IMG/VR virus record: IMGVR_UViG_3300023295_000015
Location: 1-21,989 of that record
Origin: a virus
Reading direction: 5' to 3' (one strand)
Length of the DNA stretch: 21,989 nt
Shown here piece after piece: positions 15,180 to 21,267 of the stretch (positions are counted from its first letter, which is position 1; each line of letters opens with the position of its first letter). A program made the translations under genes and the position numbers. The notes beneath the pieces were generated by a model. It saw only the letters and a program-made list of their open reading frames with translations, had not been told where the DNA came from and did no database searches.

Positions 15180-16624
15180 TAGTCGTTATCCACCTTTTGA
15201 GTATGTCTTTTCTCCATGTCCCGGATATGTTCTCTACGTCTTTGCTCCATGTTATCAACATGAACTGCTTCGGTTGGTTTCTTGTAGTTGGTTGGCATAC
15301 TGACCAGGTAATATCTTAAATCCATAAGTGCGTGATCCTCTCCGCCTTCTTTAACAATGAACGAATTGTTCTTATCAAAGATTGCTGCTGGTATCTGCGA
15401 CAACAACTTGGTGTTATTGCTGCCAATTTGGTGATAAGGTTTACCATCCGGGGCAATCCTAAACCAGTTTCGCATAGCTTGATAGCCATTCTTACGGTCA
15501 TTATTAGCTGGAATGAAGTCAACTCCGTTATCGTGGAACTCTCTGATAACGCTGGTTCCTTCGCCTTCTGCTTCCTTGCGAATAGGTGTTCTATTCCTGC
15601 ATGAAGGGTCAATATATCTAGCTTTAACCTTAATCTCCATATTCTTCTCAAGGGCTTTAATGTCTTTTGACCATTGATCCGGGTATTTCTTGTTGCCATA
15701 CAGCTCTGCGATAGTAAAACTACGCATGAAAGTAACCTCTGGCATAACAACCTTTCTTACTGCGTGAAGGTGATACGAGAAGGAATCAGGGTCAAAGCCC
15801 CAGTCTGCACTTCCGTAAAACTCGTCTAGCTCGTTAAACTCATAAGCAGGTATAATATGCGTGGATTTGTTCCACTCTGTGAAGAATTGACCTTTGAATA
15901 CGTCCCAATCTCCATTCCTAAACGCTTTTCTAAGGTTCTCCGGCAAGCTGTCCAAGGTTTTAATATAGCTTTTAGCCAAGTAAGGATTATCACTTGCAAG
16001 TGCCTGGATAAAGCCAAACAGCTCTGCTTCCTGTTCGTTCTCATCAAATTGGCGATCAATGAACATACCTCTGACCCAAGCATGACCAATATCTCCAGGG
16101 TTTGTTCCAGCTATGAACTTACAATCTTCAATGCCTGTCCAGCGTAGTCGTGTTCGTAGAAAGAAGAATGTTTCTTGTTCGTTCTTTGTTAGCTCATCAA
16201 CAGCGATAATAGCAAACTCTGCTGATTGATACTTACTGACATCATCAAGGTTTCTAAAACAGATAACGCCTGAGCCATACTCCGGAGCAAGGGTAAATTC
16301 GTTATCACTTTTGTTTAACTTACCAAGCCAATCAGGGAACTCATATTGAACTTTGCTGAGGTGTCTGTCCTTCAAAGCCGGATAATCTTCACAAAACAAG
16401 CCCACACGAACCCCTCTAAAGCCTTTTTTCGCCCACTTGAGCAATCGTAGCAGTAACATCCAACGTAGCCAATAGCTTTTACCGCCGCCCATAGCTCCAC
16501 CGTAAAGAAGGAACTTAAACTTGTCTAGCATATTCTTTGCCTGGCGTTGTTTGTCTGTGAAGTTAGCCAATTCACTAAACTTAATTGGTTCTTTTATCTG
16601 ATCTTGTTCTATTACTTCACTCAT
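15179..16624 (-). CDS. terL: Terminase large subunit (DNA packaging ATPase and nuclease)
   Basis: 481 aa. The Walker A is GGAMGGGKS (42-50), the Walker B AIIAVDE with D143-E144, and the coupling motif AGTNPG (172-177). The RNase H-type nuclease half has the acidic residue D274 in SADWGFDPDS, D339 in YIDPSCRN, and D430/D435 in the typical DHALMDLRY ending. All catalytic residues expected for the two activities are present, so the protein looks functional. It sits between the small terminase candidate (8-nt overlap at the start) and the portal module. It drives genome packaging into the procapsid and cuts concatemers. Confidence 0.95.
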   Translation of the reverse strand: MSEVIEQDQIKEPIKFSELANFTDKQRQAKNMLDKFKFLLYGGAMGGGKSYWLRWMLLLRLLKWAKKGFRGVRVGLFCEDYPALKDRHLSKVQYEFPDWLGKLNKSDNEFTLAPEYGSGVICFRNLDDVSKYQSAEFAIIAVDELTKNEQETFFFLRTRLRWTGIEDCKFIAGTNPGDIGHAWVRGMFIDRQFDENEQEAELFGFIQALASDNPYLAKSYIKTLDSLPENLRKAFRNGDWDVFKGQFFTEWNKSTHIIPAYEFNELDEFYGSADWGFDPDSFSYHLHAVRKVVMPEVTFMRSFTIAELYGNKKYPDQWSKDIKALEKNMEIKVKARYIDPSCRNRTPIRKEAEGEGTSVIREFHDNGVDFIPANNDRKNGYQAMRNWFRIAPDGKPYHQIGSNNTKLLSQIPAAIFDKNNSFIVKEGGEDHALMDLRYYLVSMPTNYKKPTEAVHVDNMEQRRREHIRDMEKRHTQKVDND

Positions 16625-16871
16625 CTATGAGGATTACCTGTTTGGATAGAACGTCTGCAATTATTGTTTGAGGAGCTTTGCCGGCAAGTTGTTCGATAAT
16701 AAATTTAGCAGCGTCAAACTTCGTAGAGGATTGCATTGTATCTTCCATAACATCAAGAGCCTTGTCTAAGGCTTTGGTTTTATCAGCCCATTCTTCAAGT
16801 TTCTTTCTAAACTTTGAAGGCGGTCTGCCATTAGTATTACCGTTCCACTTATTACCTTTTACAAATACCAT
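16617..16871 (-). CDS. Small terminase subunit candidate
   Basis: 84 aa. The N-terminus KGNKWNGNTNGRPPSKFRKK has the 'GN...N..GRP.s' signature of a phage packaging-associated DNA-binding protein class, and the rest is helical (LDKALDVMEDTMQSSTKFDA, AKFIIEQLAGKAPQ). It directly precedes terL and overlaps it by 8 nt. The length is short for TerS, so only the DNA-binding part may be present. The ATG has no Shine-Dalgarno site within 15 nt, unlike nearly all neighbours; an in-frame TAA lies three codons upstream, so no earlier start exists. Confidence 0.65.
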   Translation of the reverse strand: MVFVKGNKWNGNTNGRPPSKFRKKLEEWADKTKALDKALDVMEDTMQSSTKFDAAKFIIEQLAGKAPQTIIADVLSKQVILIDE

Positions 16872-16973
16872 AGTTGTTTATAGTTTTACTATCCTGTTTG
16901 ATAGGTAATTACATAGCTGTAACCTTCTATAATACACAACTACAACGAGAAGTGGTTAAGTATGAGGGAATAT
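16872..16973 (-). promoter_or_regulatory. 102-nt untranslated gap before the packaging genes; possible late promoter region
   Basis: No ORF with a ribosome site is seen here, in a genome that otherwise overlaps its genes. On the minus strand it holds a TATTAT (about 16929-16934) and a TATAAA starting 11 nt upstream of the ATG at 16871, but no convincing TTGACA partner at 16-18 nt. A small stem (CTATC, six-nt loop, GATAG) lies near 16895, and an 8-nt palindrome GTAATTAC next to it. The place, just before terminase genes and after a sigma-like gene, is where late promoters usually sit. The promoter itself is inferred. Confidence 0.35.
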
Positions 16974-17234
16974 TTAGTTTATAGTTCTTTTGTCGTCGGT
17001 TTCTTCTCTCATTAAAAAAGTTGTTAAACTTAATTTAACTCGGTGTTCCAGGTATGATAAGTTTAAGGGCTTTTTCTTCGTAGTTTTTAATTTCTTTAAG
17101 ATTAAGAATCCTTCCTGGACAAGATCTTCTGCTTCGTAGTTGCTGTATTTGAATTTGAGAAGTAGGTGATTAGATATTTTAACAAGGCTCGGTTCAATCT
17201 TGGACCATATGTTTATGATTCTATCTTTACGCAT
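16974..17234 (-). CDS. Sigma-70 region-2-like mini-protein, possible late-gene activator
   Basis: 86 aa; ATG with AAGGAG seven nt upstream and an 8-nt overlap with the previous gene. Residues about 33-50 (YEAEDLVQEGFLILKKLK) match the core of sigma-70 region 2 ('..DL.QEG.l.L..A'), preceded by a basic helix (LVKISNHLLLKFKY). The expected -10 recognition and melting helix (YLEHRVKLSLTTFLMREE) follows in a reduced form. No region 4 (-35 binding) exists, so it cannot act as a full sigma factor. In many phages a sigma-like or ArpU/RinA-type regulator lies immediately before the terminase genes and turns on late transcription. The same position here suggests that role. Confidence 0.6.
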   Translation of the reverse strand: MRKDRIINIWSKIEPSLVKISNHLLLKFKYSNYEAEDLVQEGFLILKKLKTTKKKPLNLSYLEHRVKLSLTTFLMREETDDKRTIN

Positions 17235-17538
17235 AACAAACTCCTTGTTTTGGGGGAGGATAGGTAATAATATTTCCTAGCTTTCCTCTAGCCATGTAAT
17301 CATTTAGAGCATCTTCGTTCCTTCTTACTTTGTTTATTTTTCTCCAGTAGGAAGATAGCCTAACATCTATCTGCCATTGAGGATTGTGAAACCCACATAA
17401 ACCAGAAGGGATTATTCCTTCATGATAACAAGAGGAACGAGGCAAAACCTGTTCTTTATCATATTCATAGCAATCTAACTTCTCAAACTCCAAATTATCT
17501 GGATCGCTAAAAATATCATCAACAGGGATTGATTTCAT
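17227..17538 (-). CDS. Hypothetical protein with Cys/His cluster
   Basis: 103 aa, not recognised. It starts at an ATG with AAGGAGG upstream. Residues about 34-51 (RSSCYHEGIIPSGLCGFHNP) contain C37, H39, C48 and H51, a possible metal site; C23 precedes it. The middle and C-terminal helices are basic (YWRKINKVRRNEDALNDYMA). It overlaps the sigma-like gene by 8 nt, so the two are probably made together. Confidence 0.6.
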   Translation of the reverse strand: MKSIPVDDIFSDPDNLEFEKLDCYEYDKEQVLPRSSCYHEGIIPSGLCGFHNPQWQIDVRLSSYWRKINKVRRNEDALNDYMARGKLGNIITYPPPKQGVCYA

Positions 17539-17607
17539 CTATGCAACCTCCTTAGCTTTATAAAGATATTCTACACAGGCTCTTAATTGGTTGATATAAT
17601 CCTTCAT
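17539..17607 (-). CDS. Possible 22-aa micro-ORF
   Basis: The ATG at 17607 overlaps the TGA of a 10-codon ORF (ATGA) and opens a frame reading MKDYINQLRACVEYLYKAKE and ending in VA. It ends in TAG directly before the next gene's ATG. The product is an amphipathic helix. Its own ribosome site (GGAGAG) is too close, so re-initiation after the upstream ORF would be required. The frame is also open upstream without a start codon, so a frameshifted single small gene is possible. Confidence 0.4.
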   Translation of the reverse strand: MKDYINQLRACVEYLYKAKEVA

Positions 17608-17636
17608 CTCTCCAAACTGTTTGCTTCTTGAACCAT
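17604..17636 (-). CDS. Possible 10-aa leader micro-ORF (MVQEANSLER)
   Basis: ATG at 17636 directly after the TAA of the 62-aa gene, with AAAGGAGG five nt upstream. It stops at TGA overlapping the next micro-ORF's ATG. The good ribosome site argues for translation, though the peptide itself is too short to judge. Confidence 0.3.
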   Translation of the reverse strand: MVQEANSLER

Positions 17637-17825
17637 TTAATCCTCCTTTATCTCCGGAATATCAATCGTGAGATTATACTCCTTAATCGGAGCCATCATA
17701 GTTAGTTTCATAACCTGGGGCAACTCTCTGGTGTAAGCCTCGAAAGTTATCTTGCTGTTATTATCTCTATCTATGCTGAAACAGGCTCCGTTCCCCTTCT
17801 TAACTACCTTAAACTTTACTAGCAT
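17637..17825 (-). CDS. Hypothetical small protein (62 aa)
   Basis: Its ATG overlaps the stop of the preceding 79-aa gene (TAATG). The sequence (MLVKFKVVKKGNGACFSIDR, EAYTRELPQVMKLTM, LTIDIPEI) looks like a small beta barrel or sandwich. No family is recognised. It is part of a run of four overlapping genes starting with the 82-aa membrane gene. Confidence 0.6.
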   Translation of the reverse strand: MLVKFKVVKKGNGACFSIDRDNNSKITFEAYTRELPQVMKLTMMAPIKEYNLTIDIPEIKED

Positions 17826-18064
17826 TACTTCACCTTCAAAATACTATTTACTCCACTCTTTTGCTTGGCAATCTGTTCTCTCTGAGCTTCAACGCCTTTT
17901 TTAGTTTCTTCGTTCTTAGCCCGGAGCTGCTTGGATTTCAAATCTTCTATCTCTGCGTCTTTATGAACAACCAAGGCAACCAACTCTTGCTTCTCTGCTT
18001 CCTTGTCGTTCAGTTGTATCTGAATCGTTACGGTTTTAGGAACTATTACTTCTTCTGCTTTCAT
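17825..18064 (-). CDS. Small coiled-coil protein
   Basis: 79 aa. Residues 18-72 are highly charged and helical (NDKEAEKQELVALVVHKD, LKSKQLRAKNEETKKGVEAQ), a single long coiled coil. The first 16 residues (MKAEEVIVPKTVTIQIQL) form a strand. Start ATG overlaps the TGA of the GroES-like gene (ATGA), with GGAGG about 6 nt upstream. The function is unknown. Coupling to the co-chaperonin gene may mean a linked role. Confidence 0.6.
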   Translation of the reverse strand: MKAEEVIVPKTVTIQIQLNDKEAEKQELVALVVHKDAEIEDLKSKQLRAKNEETKKGVEAQREQIAKQKSGVNSILKVK

Positions 18065-18384
18065 TTTGTTTCCTCCTTTATTACTAATTCAACATCACCC
18101 TGCGTAAGTAGAATAACTGTATTATCAACTGCTTTGACTTTTAACCCGGTGTATCTATGAAAAAGAACGGTGTCGCCTTCCTTCACAATCATTTCTTCTC
18201 TCTTGCCTTCTGCTCCCATCTTGCCCTTCCCGGCTTTAATAACAATCCCGGTAAAGAACTTCTTGGCGTTCTCGGTTGTAGGAGCAATAATTATTCCGGA
18301 TGAAGTTTTCTTTTCTTCTTCAACAGGTCTAACAGCTATGCGATCCCCTAGGAGAGTAAGATTATCTAATTTACTTCTTAGCAT
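18061..18384 (-). CDS. groES: GroES-like co-chaperonin (Cpn10)
   Basis: 107 aa, close to GroES length. LLGDRIAVRPVEEE (11-24) is the first barrel strand pair ('pL.DRvlv....e'). KKTSSGIIIAP (25-35) is the mobile loop that holds the GroEL-binding hydrophobic tripeptide (III here), followed by GIVIKAGKGKMG, the 'G.V...G.G' strand. VKEGDTVLFHRYTGLKV matches 'v..GD.Vlf..y.G..v', and ILLTQGDVELVIKEE the final strand. All core elements are present. No GroEL gene is in the window, so the protein would work with host GroEL, as T4 gp31 does for its capsid. It overlaps the upstream membrane gene by 14 nt; the nearest AAGGAG is 13 nt upstream. Confidence 0.88.
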   Translation of the reverse strand: MLRSKLDNLTLLGDRIAVRPVEEEKKTSSGIIIAPTTENAKKFFTGIVIKAGKGKMGAEGKREEMIVKEGDTVLFHRYTGLKVKAVDNTVILLTQGDVELVIKEETK

Positions 18385-18619
18385 TTTTAGATTTTAACTC
18401 CTTTATCTTAGTTTCATAAGAAGCAACTGCTTTTTTCCAATTCTGCTGCTGTGCTTTGTAAAGTCTTTGAACCTCGACTACTCTTTGATTAGCCCATCTA
18501 ACCTTGTTTCCCTCAAATTTACCATATCCAAATAAAACAGTAACCAATACCAAAGCAACGATTCCGTATATCTTCCAAAAATTATCTAACTTTGCGTGTG
18601 CATAATCATCTCTAAACAT
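18371..18619 (-). CDS. Membrane-anchored coiled-coil protein, spanin-like topology
   Basis: 82 aa; one N-terminal membrane helix (about 16-32, KIYGIVALVLVTVLFGYG), followed by a charged coiled coil (about 40-78, RVVEVQRLYKAQQQNWKKAV, ETKIKELKSK). This is the topology of an Rz-type inner-membrane spanin, but no partner Rz1-like lipoprotein ORF is seen nearby and no holin or endolysin is recognised. It may equally be an unrelated membrane-tethered protein. The start has AGGAGG about 10 nt upstream. Confidence 0.6.
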   Translation of the reverse strand: MFRDDYAHAKLDNFWKIYGIVALVLVTVLFGYGKFEGNKVRWANQRVVEVQRLYKAQQQNWKKAVASYETKIKELKSKNAKK

Positions 18620-18621
18620 TT

Positions 18622-18978
18622 TTATATCCTCCTTTCTAATTTTGATAATCGAGCATTGATCCTGGCTTCCTTTTCGTAATGTGATTTATTATCTTCCTCT
18701 AGCTTATTCATTCTGCCATGATCCAAGTCAATCGTTAGCATAAAAACAAACTGGACAAACAAGAAAATAACCCAACAAATCAAAGAAACAATTATCCACC
18801 TCCTTATTGATTGAGAATCTATCCATCTTATCACCATGTTTCCTAACTCTCCAACGCCGTTCCAAACGCTCTGCAAGAATCCCGATTCTTTTTTATCTTC
18901 AATAATTTCAACCTCGCTTCCATTTGCAGTTGTCGTGTGCTTTTTCATATGCTCATCAACATCATCCAACATTCCCAT
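18622..18978 (-). CDS. Membrane protein with short coiled-coil tail
   Basis: 118 aa. Residues about 61-83 (WIIVSLICWVIFLFVQFVFM) form one membrane helix. The N-terminal about 60 residues are soluble and hold a likely amphipathic segment (FLQSVWNGVGELGNMVIRWI). The C-terminal 30 are a coiled coil (KLEEDNKSHYEKEARINARL). The start has GGAGGG four nt upstream of the first ATG (a second at 18972 is also possible). Single helix plus coil also fits phage hemolysin-XhlA-like proteins, but no strong motif supports this. The function is unknown. Confidence 0.62.
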   Translation of the reverse strand: MGMLDDVDEHMKKHTTTANGSEVEIIEDKKESGFLQSVWNGVGELGNMVIRWIDSQSIRRWIIVSLICWVIFLFVQFVFMLTIDLDHGRMNKLEEDNKSHYEKEARINARLSKLERRI

Positions 18979-18993
18979 AAATCCCTCCTTTAC

Positions 18994-19341
18994 TTAATAA
19001 CTACCTGCTTCAAAATAAATTCCCTCTTTTTTTGAACCTTCAATTATTTCGCTTCTTTCTCTTTTTATCTGTTTATCATCTAACCACAATATTTTATTAG
19101 CCGAATCAGTAAAACCCTTAAACAAGTTGTCTATATCTGCCCGGCATTTTCCTTTAAAGAAGAACTTTAATTTTAGCCAGGTTCTTTCCTCTATTTTTAC
19201 CAAATTTAATTTATGGAGTTCGTAACCAATAAGAGTTTTGTAATTAAAATAACCCCGGCTACGCTTATTCCAAAGAGATCGCCCTGTTGTCCTAACTGCT
19301 GGTCTAGGCTTAATCTCAATAAACCCTGAAATTTTAATCAT
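18994..19341 (-). CDS. rusA: RusA-type Holliday junction resolvase
   Basis: 115 aa, close to the about 120-aa size of RusA. The catalytic motif CRADIDNLFKGFTDSANKIL, then WLDDKQI, supplies D69, D71, N72, K75 and D88/D89, matching the three metal-binding aspartates and lysine of RusA (Asp70, Asp72, Asp91, Lys76 in E. coli). The N-terminus KPRPAVRTTG fits the basic DNA-binding strand. It would resolve branched DNA during replication, late recombination or before packaging. It begins at an ATGA overlap with the upstream 55-aa gene. Confidence 0.9.
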   Translation of the reverse strand: MIKISGFIEIKPRPAVRTTGRSLWNKRSRGYFNYKTLIGYELHKLNLVKIEERTWLKLKFFFKGKCRADIDNLFKGFTDSANKILWLDDKQIKRERSEIIEGSKKEGIYFEAGSY

Positions 19342-19505
19342 TTTCTTATCCCCTTTATCTCAAATCTTTTCAATATATCCTTAGCTAAATCAATCGGTTC
19401 ATCTTCAAGGAAGTTAAACTTGGTTATTATCTCGGTAAGCATAAGTAAGAATACTCTTTCTTTATATTTATCCTCATCTTCTTTTGATGTTATCATTATT
19501 ACCAT
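19338..19505 (-). CDS. Small acidic hypothetical protein (55 aa)
   Basis: ATG at 19505 with GGAGGGGGA just upstream (inside the 21-nt repeat). The product begins MVIMITSKEDEDKYKERVFL and ends DLAKDILKRFEIKGIRK, a helical acidic/basic peptide. Its TGA overlaps the resolvase start (ATGA). No family is recognised; its tight coupling to the resolvase gene is the main clue. Confidence 0.6.
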   Translation of the reverse strand: MVIMITSKEDEDKYKERVFLLMLTEIITKFNFLEDEPIDLAKDILKRFEIKGIRK

Positions 19506-19638
19506 GTTCCCCCTCCTTATCTAGCACTGCCTGGGCTTCCTGAACATCTTCTTCTGTGTATACCTCGCCATCAGACATGAACTTATCGTCTTTACCGTTC
19601 CAATCACTAACTATTTTCATTGCTTCTTCTTTATTCAT
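19474..19638 (-). CDS. Small acidic hypothetical protein (54 aa)
   Basis: ATG at 19638 overlapping the TGA of the upstream 135-aa gene (ATGA), with GGAGGGGGA four nt before. The product begins MNKEEAMKIVSDWNGKDDKF and contains EVYTEEDVQEAQAVLDKEGE. The stretch VLDKEGE is also the end of the upstream 135-aa protein, encoded by a 21-nt perfect repeat. It overlaps the 55-aa gene by 32 nt. Confidence 0.55.
   Translation of the reverse strand: MNKEEAMKIVSDWNGKDDKFMSDGEVYTEEDVQEAQAVLDKEGEHGNNDNIKRR
19508..19528 (-). repeat. 21-nt direct repeat, copy B (gene end plus ribosome site)
   Basis: This 21-nt sequence, beginning AGTGCTAGATAAGG on the minus strand, is identical to 19642-19662. It codes VLDKEGE in the 54-aa gene and ends in the GGAGGGGGA that serves the 55-aa gene. 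Confidence 0.85.
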
Positions 19639-20042
19639 TTCTCCCCCTCCTTATCTAGCACTTGGATTTCAAGTGAAACTATAACATCTTTGTATTCCAA
19701 ATTATTTACATCTTCTGGTAGATAAATAAAACTATTTCCATAAATATCCGAACTAACAGAAGAAGAAAAAACATAATCCCCCTCAGCTTTTTTGAAGTGC
19801 TGGCAGAGATACTTTAACCAGCCCCAAACATAACGAGCATTTAACATTGATTCCCCACAATCTTCAAGTTTATCTCCATCTAGTAAATTAGCTTCAAAAT
19901 CTTTCTTTAATTCATTTTCCCTAAACGATTCAAAAGAATGTGTGGGGACTTCAATAGATATTATATTCATAGTTGTTTTATCTAAGTCAAATTCTTTAGC
20001 TGCTTTATTTAGGTCTTTGAGCAATATATATTCTTCTGCCAT
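19635..20042 (-). CDS. Hypothetical protein after the methyltransferase (135 aa)
   Basis: Not recognised. ATG overlaps the TAA of the methyltransferase gene (TAATG) and has AAGGAG nine nt upstream. The N-terminal 65 residues are acidic and helical; residues 68-100 hold YVWGWLKYLCQHFKKAEGDY, then SSSVSSDIYGNSF, and the end is a strand pair (DVIVSLEIQVLDKEGE). Tryptophan/tyrosine clustering suggests a compact domain. Coupling to the MT-A70 gene is the only functional hint. Confidence 0.6.
   Translation of the reverse strand: MAEEYILLKDLNKAAKEFDLDKTTMNIISIEVPTHSFESFRENELKKDFEANLLDGDKLEDCGESMLNARYVWGWLKYLCQHFKKAEGDYVFSSSVSSDIYGNSFIYLPEDVNNLEYKDVIVSLEIQVLDKEGEK
19642..19662 (-). repeat. 21-nt direct repeat, copy A (gene end plus ribosome site)
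   Basis: Perfect match to 19508-19528. It encodes the VLDKEGE near the C-terminus of the 135-aa protein and contains the ribosome site of the next gene. The copies are 134 nt apart in the same reading frame relative to the ends of the two genes. Confidence 0.85.
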
Positions 20043-20650
20043 TATTTCATCTCCTTAAGTAAATCAATATCGCTTTCAACTTCGTTCCCCCATACATCCC
20101 AGCCTTCTTGTTTTTCTCTGGCAAATAATTCTATACGAGGTAAATCACCAAATAATCTTACAATTTCATTTCTTAAATAACTAGGTTTTGAACTATGTCT
20201 ACCTCTAGGATATATTTGAATTTGTTTTACATTTTTAACCATTCTTTTTGGTGAGCCTTTTTTTGCAAACAAACAAAGTTCTGCATTTCCATTTACCCAA
20301 TGTCCCATTCCACTATAAATACCTCCTTTTATTTCAACATCTGGCATTGTCCTACCTTCTATTTTTTTTTCAATCAATTCTGCATTAGGGTTTATTTTAA
20401 TCCAATTAAATAAACAAGTCTTATAATTAAAACCCCACGCTTTTATAAGCTCTAAGCCCTCTTGTAACATTGGCATTGTAACCCACATACAAAGAACACT
20501 ATCTTTATCAGCAATTTCATTTACTTTAAATCCTTTCATTTCTTTTAATGTGGTTGTTTTATATGTAATTCCTCCCATAGCAGGGTCATTGTTTTTCTTA
20601 TCTTTATAATCCCAAGCTGGGTCTGCGTATATTATTTTATATTTCTTCAT
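20042..20650 (-). CDS. MT-A70 family DNA N6-adenine methyltransferase
   Basis: 202 aa, compact size as in phage MT-A70 enzymes. The catalytic motif is YADPAWDY (D10-P-A-W13), the DPPW-type motif with Ala at the third place. The SAM-binding region follows in GHWVNGNAELCLFAKKG (about 120-136), and RGRHSSKPSYLRNEIVRLFG with RIELFAR (about 150-180) is the conserved end. It would methylate adenine in DNA, probably to evade host restriction. The start has GGAGG ten nt upstream within the 57-nt repeat, and it is preceded by the MKKVWLARDKH micro-ORF. No restriction enzyme is visible, so it looks like an orphan enzyme. Confidence 0.9.
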   Translation of the reverse strand: MKKYKIIYADPAWDYKDKKNNDPAMGGITYKTTTLKEMKGFKVNEIADKDSVLCMWVTMPMLQEGLELIKAWGFNYKTCLFNWIKINPNAELIEKKIEGRTMPDVEIKGGIYSGMGHWVNGNAELCLFAKKGSPKRMVKNVKQIQIYPRGRHSSKPSYLRNEIVRLFGDLPRIELFAREKQEGWDVWGNEVESDIDLLKEMK

Positions 20651-20704
20651 TTCCCATCAACCTCCTTTATGTTTATCCCTCGCCAGCCATACTTTCTTCA
20701 TTGT
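20648..20704 (-). repeat. 57-nt direct repeat, copy 1 (micro-ORF leader before the methyltransferase)
   Basis: This region matches 21265-21321 at 55 of 57 positions, with 36 identical bases at 20669-20704. It begins 3 nt before a micro-ORF ATG and ends exactly at the methyltransferase ATG. Similarity stops right there, so the unit is micro-ORF plus ribosome site plus start codon. Confidence 0.95.
20657..20701 (-). CDS. Micro-ORF MKKVWLARDKHKGG (14 aa)
   Basis: ATG at 20701 overlapping the TGA of the 53-aa gene, with AAGGAG five nt before it. It ends in TGA 7 nt before the methyltransferase ATG; its last codons are the GGAGG of that gene. The start 'KVWLARD' resembles the N-terminus of a small phage protein family ('.vWiARDkdGsLyLf...kP'), from memory, so this could be a truncated remnant or a leader. 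A near-identical 11-codon copy lies at 21283-21318. Confidence 0.5.
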   Translation of the reverse strand: MKKVWLARDKHKGG

Positions 20705-20859
20705 TGCTCCTTAATCCATTTTTTCCAAGCTTCTTGTCTTTCTTCTTCATAAGAGCAACTAGCCATTGCTGGAGCTACACTTTTTCCTGGGGCTAAATAC
20801 CCTGTTTCCTTATAAAATCTTTCAGCTTTTTCCTCAAACAATTCATTTGCAACCCCCAT
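20698..20859 (-). CDS. Small phage protein with FYKETGYLAPGK motif (53 aa)
   Basis: ATG at 20859, AGGGGG ten nt upstream, overlapping the micro-ORF start at its TGA. The sequence ERFYKETGYLAPGKSVAPAM, followed by EEERQEAWKKWIKEQQ, matches a pattern I recall in small phage proteins ('.F...TG..APGK..p........r...W..w'). The function is unknown. It lies between the two 57-nt repeats, next to the YopX gene. Confidence 0.65.
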   Translation of the reverse strand: MGVANELFEEKAERFYKETGYLAPGKSVAPAMASCSYEEERQEAWKKWIKEQQ

Positions 20860-20865
20860 AACTCA

Positions 20866-21267
20866 TTAACCCCCTATGTTTTTAGTTTTGGTTAGAAGCT
20901 CTGGATTATCTGACTCGTTTCCAATTATCTCTAAATCATCTTGCCAATTCAAATGATATTCTTCCACCTTCTCGGTTACAAAATCGCTTCCACGCCTAGT
21001 GTGATCTTCAAGATAAAAACCAACACCCTCATAGCCGCCCTCAAAAAAATTCCTTCCAAATCTTATGACTGCTCTGCAAACAGAATAATATTTAATAATG
21101 TCCCCTTCATAAATCTCTTTGCCATTTTTATCTTTACTACCTATGTATTGCCCTACTGTTTCAAGGTCTACTAATGCCCAGAACCACTCCCACTCATCCA
21201 CATCACGATCAGGAGTTGCATACTGCCAGTGCCCGTTAATTTTTCCCCTAAATTTTATCTCTCTCAT
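20866..21267 (-). CDS. YopX-family phage protein
   Basis: 133 aa. MREIKFRGKINGHWQYA at the start, then VGQYIGSKDKNGKEIYEGDI (about 38-57), WEWFWALVDLE, and the C-terminal EIIGNESDNPELL together match the YopX domain from its first to its last conserved element. The function of the family is unknown; it is common in accessory regions of phages of Firmicutes and others. The gene has GGAGG ten nt upstream in copy 2 of the 57-nt repeat and ends 6 nt before the 53-aa gene. Confidence 0.9.
   Translation of the reverse strand: MREIKFRGKINGHWQYATPDRDVDEWEWFWALVDLETVGQYIGSKDKNGKEIYEGDIIKYYSVCRAVIRFGRNFFEGGYEGVGFYLEDHTRRGSDFVTEKVEEYHLNWQDDLEIIGNESDNPELLTKTKNIGG
20870..20884 (-). repeat. 15-nt direct repeat, copy 1 (TAAAAACATAGGGGG)
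   Basis: Identical to 21861-21875. It holds the end of the YopX gene and the ribosome site (AGGGGG) of the 53-aa gene. Together with the 57-nt and 21-nt pairs it is the third repeat placed on a gene boundary. Confidence 0.7.

Noticed and set aside
16920-16940. TATAAT box on the plus strand in the gap before the small terminase gene
   Set aside because: No -35 at proper distance and no plus-strand gene follows; all supported genes are on the minus strand.
18371-18978. Lysis cassette (holin and spanin) from the two membrane proteins
   Set aside because: Topology alone fits, but no endolysin, Rz1-like lipoprotein or recognised holin motif is present.
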